From NCBI RefSeq assembly GCF_003236395.1, contig NZ_POUD01000014.1, positions 1 to 64,000 of the forward strand: DNA of 64,000 nucleotides. Direction: 5' to 3'. Source of the stretch: Nonomuraea aridisoli. Lineage in GTDB: Bacteria > Actinomycetota > Actinomycetes > Streptosporangiales > Streptosporangiaceae. The position numbers were made by a program, and so were the translations under genes. The notes under the pieces are model-generated. The model made no database searches and was not told the DNA's origin. It was given only the letters and a program-made list of their open reading frames with translations. Positions 59,466 to 64,000 of this stretch are shown here, one piece after another. The number at the start of each line of letters is the position of its first letter. Positions within the stretch are counted from its first letter, which is position 1.

Positions 59466-62400
59466 ATGGCTGGTCAGAGCGGTGAGGGCGGGCTGAGGTT
59501 CGCCGTGCTCGGTCCTGTCCGCGCGTGGCGAGACGGCGGGGAGCTCGACCTCGGCACCCCGCTGCAGCGCTCCATCCTCGGCATGCTGCTCCTGCGCGAA
59601 GGCCACGCGGTCACCCCCAACGAGATGATCGACGCGGTCTGGGGCGAGGAGGCCCCGCCGCGGGCCCTCGGCGCGCTGCGCACGTACGTCTCCAGGCTGC
59701 GCACGGTCCTCGAGCCCGACCGGCCCGCGCGCTCGCGTCCCGAGCTGCTCACCTCCATCGGCCGCGGCTACGCGCTGCGCCTGCCCGCCGACGCCCTCGA
59801 CCTGACCCGCTTCGAACGCAGCGTCGCCGAGGCCGAGTCCGCCAGGAAGGCCGGCCGCCTGGGCGAGGCCGCCCGGTGCCTGCGGGCCGCGCTCGCGCTC
59901 TTCGAGGGCGAGCCGCTGGCCGGCGCAGTCGGCCCGTACGCCGAGCACCAGCGCGACCGGCTGGTCGAGCGGCGCATCAGCGTCATCGAGACGCTCATGG
60001 ACGTCGACCTGGAGCTGGGCAACCACGCCAAGGTCGTCTCCGAGCTGATCGCCCTGACCGCCGACCACCCGCTGCGCGAACGCCTGCGCGCCCAGCTCAT
60101 GCTGGCCTACTACCGCTGCGGCCGGCAGGGCGACGCCCTCAACGTGTTCACCGAGACGCGCGAGGCCCTGATCGAGGAGCTCGGCATCGAGCCGGGCCGC
60201 GAGCTGAGCGCCCTGCACCAGCGCATCCTGGCCGCCGACCCGACGCTCGCCCTGCCCGAGCAGCCCGCCGAGCAGTCCGCCGAGCTGCCGGCCGAGCCGG
60301 CCACCGACGAGGAGGAGCAGCCGGCGCCCGCGCGCGAGCTGCCCCGCCCCGCCCAGCTGCCCGCCGCCGTCAGCGACTTCACCGGCCGCAAGGAGCTCGC
60401 CGTACGCCTGCGCACGCTGCTGTCGGCCCAGTCGTCGGCGCTCTCGTCGGAGGGCGTGCCGCTGGTGGCGATCTCCGGCATCGGCGGCGTCGGCAAGACC
60501 GCGCTCGCCGTGCACGTCGCCCACCTGCTCGACGACGCCTTCCCCGACGGCCAGCTCTACGCCGACCTGCGCGGCTACAGCGACGAGGCCACCGCGCCCG
60601 AGTCGGCGCTCGGCGGCTTCCTGCGCGCGCTCGGCATCCCGCCCGACGTGATCCCCGAGGGCCTCGCCGAGCGCTCCGCCCTCTACCGCTCGATCCTGGC
60701 CGACCGGCGCATCCTCGTGCTGCTGGACAACGCCCGCGACGCCGAGCAGGTCAGCCCGCTGCTGCCCGGCTCCCCCGGGTGCGCGGCCATCGTGACCAGC
60801 CGCGTCAAGCTGGCCGACCTGCCCTCGGCGCGGCTCGTCGACCTCGACGTGATGGAGCCGGACGAGGCCCTGTCGCTGTTCGCCGCGGTGGCCGGGGCCG
60901 AGCGCGTCTCGGCCGAGCACGGCGCGGCCATGGACGTGGTCGCCGCCTGCGGCTTCCTGCCGCTGGCCGTCCGCATCGTGGCCGCCCGGCTGGCCGCGCG
61001 GCCCTCGTGGACGGTCGCCTCGCTGGTGCCGCGGCTGGCCGACGAGCAGCGCCGCCTCGACGAGCTCAAGGTCGGCACCATGGCCGTCGAGGCCACCTTC
61101 GCCCTCGGCTACGGCCAGCTGGAGGCCGCGCAGGCGCGCGCGTTCCGGCTGCTGTCGCTGCCCAACGGGCCCGACATCTCCGCGGGCGCGGCGGCGGCGG
61201 TGTTGTCGATGAGCGCGTTCGAGGCCGAGGAGGTGCTGGAGTCGCTCGTGGACGCGAGCCTCCTGGAGGCCCCAGGGCCCGGCCGCTACCGCTTCCACGA
61301 CCTGCTCAAGCTCTTCGCCCGGCGGGTGCTCGACCGCACCGAACGCCCCCAGGCCAAGACGATGGCGCTGCGCCGCCTGCTCGGCTTCTACCTGGCCTCC
61401 GCCCAGTCGGCGCACCGCCTGGCCTACGAGGGCAGCATGATCCCCGGCAACCTGGTGGTGGTCGGCAGCGGCCGGACCTTCCACTCCGCCGACGAGGCCG
61501 TGGCCTGGCTGCTGGCCGAGGGCGACTCCTTGTTCGCCGCCATCAACCAGGCCGCCGTGGCGGCGCGTACCGCCGAGCAGCTGCTGCCCGCCGCCGACCT
61601 GCTGCTGGCCATGGAGCCGCTGCTGGAGTCGGGCACCCACACGCGCGAGTTCGACCAGGGCACCCGCGCCGTGCTGGCCGCCGCCCGGCGGATCGGCGAC
61701 CAGGCCGCCGAGCTGCGCGCCGGCTACGTGCTGGGCCGCGTCATGTTCGCCGGCAACCGGCTCAAGGAGGCCGAGGAGCACTTCAGGACCGCGTACGAGC
61801 TGTCGCTGGCCCGCGGCGAGAAGATCGTCACCGGCGAGGTGCTGAACGCCCTGGCCGTCGTCGTGGGCCGGCAGCGCCGCCACACCGAGGCCCTGGCCCT
61901 GTTCGACTCGGCCATGGGCTTCTACCGCGACAACGACGTGCCCGCCGGCGAGGCGCTGGTGCTCAGCTACTCCGCCCGCGAGCACCTGGGCCTCGGCCGC
62001 CCCGAGGACGCCATCGCCGCCGCGGAGAAGGGCCTGGCCATCTTCACCGAGATCGGCAGCGGCGCCGGCACCGCCCGGGCCCGCTACCACCTCGGCATCG
62101 TCCTGTCGCGCGTCGGCCGGCTCACCGAGGCCGTCCACCACCACGCCGAGTGCCTGGCGTTCTTCCGGGCGAGCAAGCAGCGCGTCTGGGAGCAGCGGGT
62201 GTGCTCGCGGCTGGCCGAGACGTTCATCGCCGCCGAGCGCTACCCCGACGCCGTGCGCCACGCCGAGCAGGCCCTCGTGGTCTCGCGCGAGATCGGCCAC
62301 CCGTACGGCGAGGCGTTGTCCCTCACCGTGCTCGGCAAGGCGCTGAGCGGTCTCGGCAACACGACGAGGAGCCTCGACTGCCTACGGCAGGCCTTCGAGA

Positions 62401-62537
62401 TCTTCTCCCGGCTCGGCGCTCCCGAGGCCGGCGACCTCAAGGTCCTGCTCGACGGCGTCCCCACCGCCGACGACACCGCCGACACCACCGCCGACGACAC
62501 CGTCAGCGCCGTCGGCGAGCCCGTCGTCGAGTCCTGA
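59466..62537 (+). CDS. AfsR-like SARP regulator (BTAD, NB-ARC, TPR)
   Basis: 1023 residues, full length. An OmpR-type winged helix opens it (FAVLGPVRAWRDGGELDLGT to LLTSIGRGYALRLP), then the BTAD bacterial transcription activation domain (to about 260), a Pro/Glu linker, an NB-ARC ATPase with Walker A GIGGVGKTAL (about 337-346), ILVLLDNARDAEQV and VTSRVKLADLP, a winged helix and tetratricopeptide repeats (about 725-1000, for example HTEALALFDSAMGFYRDNDV). The architecture is that of AfsR, a pleiotropic regulator of secondary metabolism. ATG 59466 follows GGAG at 59453. No biosynthetic cluster is in the window, so targets are elsewhere or it is autoregulated. Confidence 0.92.
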   Translation: MAGQSGEGGLRFAVLGPVRAWRDGGELDLGTPLQRSILGMLLLREGHAVTPNEMIDAVWGEEAPPRALGALRTYVSRLRTVLEPDRPARSRPELLTSIGRGYALRLPADALDLTRFERSVAEAESARKAGRLGEAARCLRAALALFEGEPLAGAVGPYAEHQRDRLVERRISVIETLMDVDLELGNHAKVVSELIALTADHPLRERLRAQLMLAYYRCGRQGDALNVFTETREALIEELGIEPGRELSALHQRILAADPTLALPEQPAEQSAELPAEPATDEEEQPAPARELPRPAQLPAAVSDFTGRKELAVRLRTLLSAQSSALSSEGVPLVAISGIGGVGKTALAVHVAHLLDDAFPDGQLYADLRGYSDEATAPESALGGFLRALGIPPDVIPEGLAERSALYRSILADRRILVLLDNARDAEQVSPLLPGSPGCAAIVTSRVKLADLPSARLVDLDVMEPDEALSLFAAVAGAERVSAEHGAAMDVVAACGFLPLAVRIVAARLAARPSWTVASLVPRLADEQRRLDELKVGTMAVEATFALGYGQLEAAQARAFRLLSLPNGPDISAGAAAAVLSMSAFEAEEVLESLVDASLLEAPGPGRYRFHDLLKLFARRVLDRTERPQAKTMALRRLLGFYLASAQSAHRLAYEGSMIPGNLVVVGSGRTFHSADEAVAWLLAEGDSLFAAINQAAVAARTAEQLLPAADLLLAMEPLLESGTHTREFDQGTRAVLAAARRIGDQAAELRAGYVLGRVMFAGNRLKEAEEHFRTAYELSLARGEKIVTGEVLNALAVVVGRQRRHTEALALFDSAMGFYRDNDVPAGEALVLSYSAREHLGLGRPEDAIAAAEKGLAIFTEIGSGAGTARARYHLGIVLSRVGRLTEAVHHHAECLAFFRASKQRVWEQRVCSRLAETFIAAERYPDAVRHAEQALVVSREIGHPYGEALSLTVLGKALSGLGNTTRSLDCLRQAFEIFSRLGAPEAGDLKVLLDGVPTADDTADTTADDTVSAVGEPVVES

Positions 62538-62603
62538 GTACAGCTCGTCGTCCAGACGTGTCATCCACACATGGTTGATCAAGGCTGTCCTTGGGGAGTC
62601 ACG

Positions 62604-62750
62604 ATGTCCCTCGCGTTTCCCTCGAGTTCCTGGTCGACGGTCGTCAGCCCGGCCGGCCATCCTTACCGCCGCGCGTCGCCAGGGGGCCCGGTCATCCGGA
62701 TGCTCCGCGCGGCGGCTAGCCGCCTCACACAGACGACCGGCCGGACCTGA
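62604..62750 (+). CDS. Possible 48-residue small ORF downstream of the SARP gene
   Basis: Start ATG 62604 lies seven bases after GGGGAG. The predicted peptide begins MSLAFPSSSWSTVVSPAGHP and ends RLTQTTGRT: Ser/Pro-rich with a basic middle. Its third codon positions are mostly G or C, but so is the surrounding DNA, so this is weak evidence. Its place right behind an afsR-like gene recalls afsS, yet the sequence does not resemble AfsS repeats. A spurious ORF is equally possible. Confidence 0.25.
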   Translation: MSLAFPSSSWSTVVSPAGHPYRRASPGGPVIRMLRAAASRLTQTTGRT

Positions 62751-62804
62751 CACGGCCCTCGAACCCCCCAGGGCCGTGCCGTGCCCCACACCCTCCACCC
62801 GCGG

Positions 62805-62833
62805 AGTCAACGTCGAATCAACGCCGGATCAAA
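62805..62833. promoter_or_regulatory. Second set of 11-bp-spaced heptamers behind the SARP gene
   Basis: AGTCAAC (62805), AATCAAC (62816) and GATCAAA (62827) are exactly 11 bp apart. Aligned with the set at 59342-59370 most positions agree, including the spacer ends. The site overlaps the stop codon of the convergent methyltransferase gene. Confidence 0.5.
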
Positions 62834-64000
62834 GCAGGAAGAATCCCTCGGCGATGAGCGGCCTGACCGCGTCGGCGTCGGGGATCTCGCCACCGCCGAC
62901 CAGCTCGGCGATCACGTTGAGCAGGGGCCCGAGCGCCAGCTGGCCGTCGCACACGCCCGCCAGCGCGGCCTCCACCGTGCCGACCTCCCGGCTGCGGCGC
63001 AGGCCCTGCGTCTGGCGGAGGACGATGCGGATCGGGTCCTCCGCGCCCGGCAGCCCGATGCGCTCGTCGAGCAGCCCGTCGGCGGTGCGCAGCAGCGCCG
63101 ACTCCAGCCCGGTCGCCCGGTGCGCGGTCGCGACGGCGTCGAGCACGGAGTCGACGTAGTCGCCGACCGGGAGCACGACCTGGTGGTCGAGGTGCTCGAC
63201 GCGGACGACCGGGTCGAGGGTCCCGGAGTTGCGCATGGTGATCCAGCCGAAGCCGACGCCCTCGACCCGCTGCTCGTCGAACCAGGCCAGCCAGCGGTCG
63301 TAGTGGTCGGCGTAGGCGCGGGTGCCCTGCTCGGCGGCGTCCCTGAGCCACAGCTCGACGTATTCGGCCGGGTCCTGCACGTCGCGCTGGACGATCCAGG
63401 CGTCGCAGCCGGTCTCGCTCAGCCAGCCGCCCACCCGGTCGTGCCAGTCCTCGCCCTCGACGTGCAGCCAGTTGGCCAGGAAGTGCGCCTGGCCGCCGGG
63501 GGCGAGGCGGGCCGGCGTGCGCTTGATGAGGTCGCGGCAGAAGGCGTCGCCGTCGGCGCCCGTCTCGCGGTAGGTCAGCGTCCGCTCGCCGGGAGGTGCG
63601 ACGACGAACGGCGGATTGCTCACGACCAGGTCGAACAGCTCGCCCTCGACGGGTTCGTACATCGAGCCGGCGCGCGCGTCGACGCCCGAGACGCCGGACA
63701 ACGCCCAGCTCAGCCGGGCCAGCTCCAGGGCCCGCGGGTTGACGTCGGTGGCGACGATCCGCTCGGCGCGCCCGGCCAGGTGAAGCACCTGCACGCCGCA
63801 GCCCGTGCCGAGGTCGAGCGCGCGGCCCACGGGGCGGCGGGTGACGAGCTGGGCGAGGTTGGCCGAGGCCCCGCCGGCCCCCACGACGTGGTCGGGGCGG
63901 AGCGCGGGGTCGCCGGGGCGTACTTTCCGGTCGGAGACGACGTAGCCGCCCGTCTCCCACGGCTGCAGATGCACGGTCGCGCTCACCTGGTCGCCGTCCA
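62829..64000 (-). CDS. Class I methyltransferase, 5' end outside window
   Basis: At least 390 residues seen; the frame stays open to the right edge. SAM loop ALDLGTGCGVQVLHLA, acidic TDVNPRALELARLSW and the N-P-P-F motif VVSNPPFVVAP that marks amide/N-methyltransferases of the HemK/RlmG type. The N-terminal part VHLQPWETGGYVVSD corresponds to the middle of about 500-residue actinobacterial proteins with an extra N-terminal domain (DUF7059), so the true start lies beyond 64000. Acceptor unknown. Confidence 0.82.
   Translation of the reverse strand, partial: DGDQVSATVHLQPWETGGYVVSDRKVRPGDPALRPDHVVGAGGASANLAQLVTRRPVGRALDLGTGCGVQVLHLAGRAERIVATDVNPRALELARLSWALSGVSGVDARAGSMYEPVEGELFDLVVSNPPFVVAPPGERTLTYRETGADGDAFCRDLIKRTPARLAPGGQAHFLANWLHVEGEDWHDRVGGWLSETGCDAWIVQRDVQDPAEYVELWLRDAAEQGTRAYADHYDRWLAWFDEQRVEGVGFGWITMRNSGTLDPVVRVEHLDHQVVLPVGDYVDSVLDAVATAHRATGLESALLRTADGLLDERIGLPGAEDPIRIVLRQTQGLRRSREVGTVEAALAGVCDGQLALGPLLNVIAELVGGGEIPDADAVRPLIAEGFFLL

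Noticed and set aside
59397-62300. A 967-codon open frame antisense to the AfsR-like gene
   Set aside because: Shadow frame rich in Gly, Gln, Val and Arg; the sense strand holds a full SARP/NB-ARC/TPR protein.
59525-62578. A long sense-strand frame inside the AfsR-like gene
   Set aside because: Arg/Ala/Pro-rich shadow in the +2 frame, no start context or domain.
1-64000. tRNA, rRNA, CRISPR array or insertion sequence
   Set aside because: No cloverleaf, no regularly spaced repeats with unique spacers, no transposase and no terminal inverted repeats with target duplications were recognised. The 19-bp tandem repeat at 38116 has no spacers.
59466-64000. A biosynthetic gene cluster controlled by the SARP gene
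   Set aside because: No polyketide, peptide synthetase, terpene or RiPP genes are visible in the window; the neighbour is a general methyltransferase.

Overview
The window is very GC-rich DNA with strong G/C preference at third codon positions, frequent GTG starts and many stop/start overlaps. The gene content (AfsR/SARP regulator, NarL-type two-component pairs, several LysR/TetR/MarR/XRE regulators, DUF3073, SCO5389-family and DUF6510 proteins, a two-repeat chaplin-like secreted protein, LytR-CpsA-Psr proteins, menaquinone MenB) points to a filamentous actinomycete. Its overall flavour is that of Streptosporangiaceae such as Nonomuraea, but the genus is an inference. No rRNA, tRNA, CRISPR array, insertion sequence or intact prophage was recognised. 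About 60 genes are supported and at least eight more loci are broken.

Layout. 0-6.5 kb: a fragment at the left edge, a secreted endonuclease/phosphatase-type protein, a NarL-type two-component system (CTG start likely for the kinase), a small membrane protein, and a TetR-epoxide hydrolase pair with an operator on its start. 6.5-9.1 kb: a decayed catabolic locus. One intact M20 amidase survives between remnants of a membrane protein, an amidohydrolase, a DUF1028 protein and a FadR-type regulator. 9.2-16.6 kb: DoxX-like protein, threonine synthase, an isochorismatase-like protein without the catalytic Cys, a broken MFS exporter with a perfect operator still in front of it, small secreted proteins, DinB, a signal-less binding protein and an XRE regulator. 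16.8-20.2 kb: an iron-siderophore type ABC importer in which only the ATPase is intact; the permeases carry apparent single-base losses and the binding protein a larger gap.

20.3-31 kb: acetyltransferase, hydrolase, patatin, a frameshifted Tat-exported PL8 polysaccharide lyase, an epimerase divergent from a GlxA-type AraC regulator, a stress-type cluster (RsbW-like ATPase, two small proteins, a DUF2267 plus pterin-dehydratase-like fusion) and a large molybdenum hydroxylase subunit without partner subunits. 31-43.5 kb: Pyr_excise-like protein, AhpD-like protein, a second two-component pair, a molybdopterin oxidoreductase/flavin reductase/DUF6510 operon, an LCP protein followed by 19-bp repeats, DUF3073, ArsR, MenB, a phosphotransferase, a quinone oxidoreductase, and a DapA-like aldolase divergent from a LysR regulator. 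43.5-59.2 kb: an OhrR-like regulator divergent from a tiny membrane protein, TetR divergent from a quinone oxidoreductase across a dyad operator, hemerythrin, serine hydrolase, DUF234 ATPase, MFS symporter, methyltransferase, second LCP protein, CooC-like ATPase with an SCO5389-family partner, luciferase-like oxidoreductase, RNase HII, and LysR divergent from an aminotransferase.

59.2-64 kb: a complete AfsR-like SARP regulator. It is preceded by heptamer direct repeats at 11-bp spacing and by a perfect 14-bp palindrome; a second, closely similar set of 11-bp-spaced heptamers lies about 270 bp beyond its 3' end. Between them is a possible 48-residue small ORF with a good ribosome binding site. 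This is the part of the window most likely to hold something not described before.
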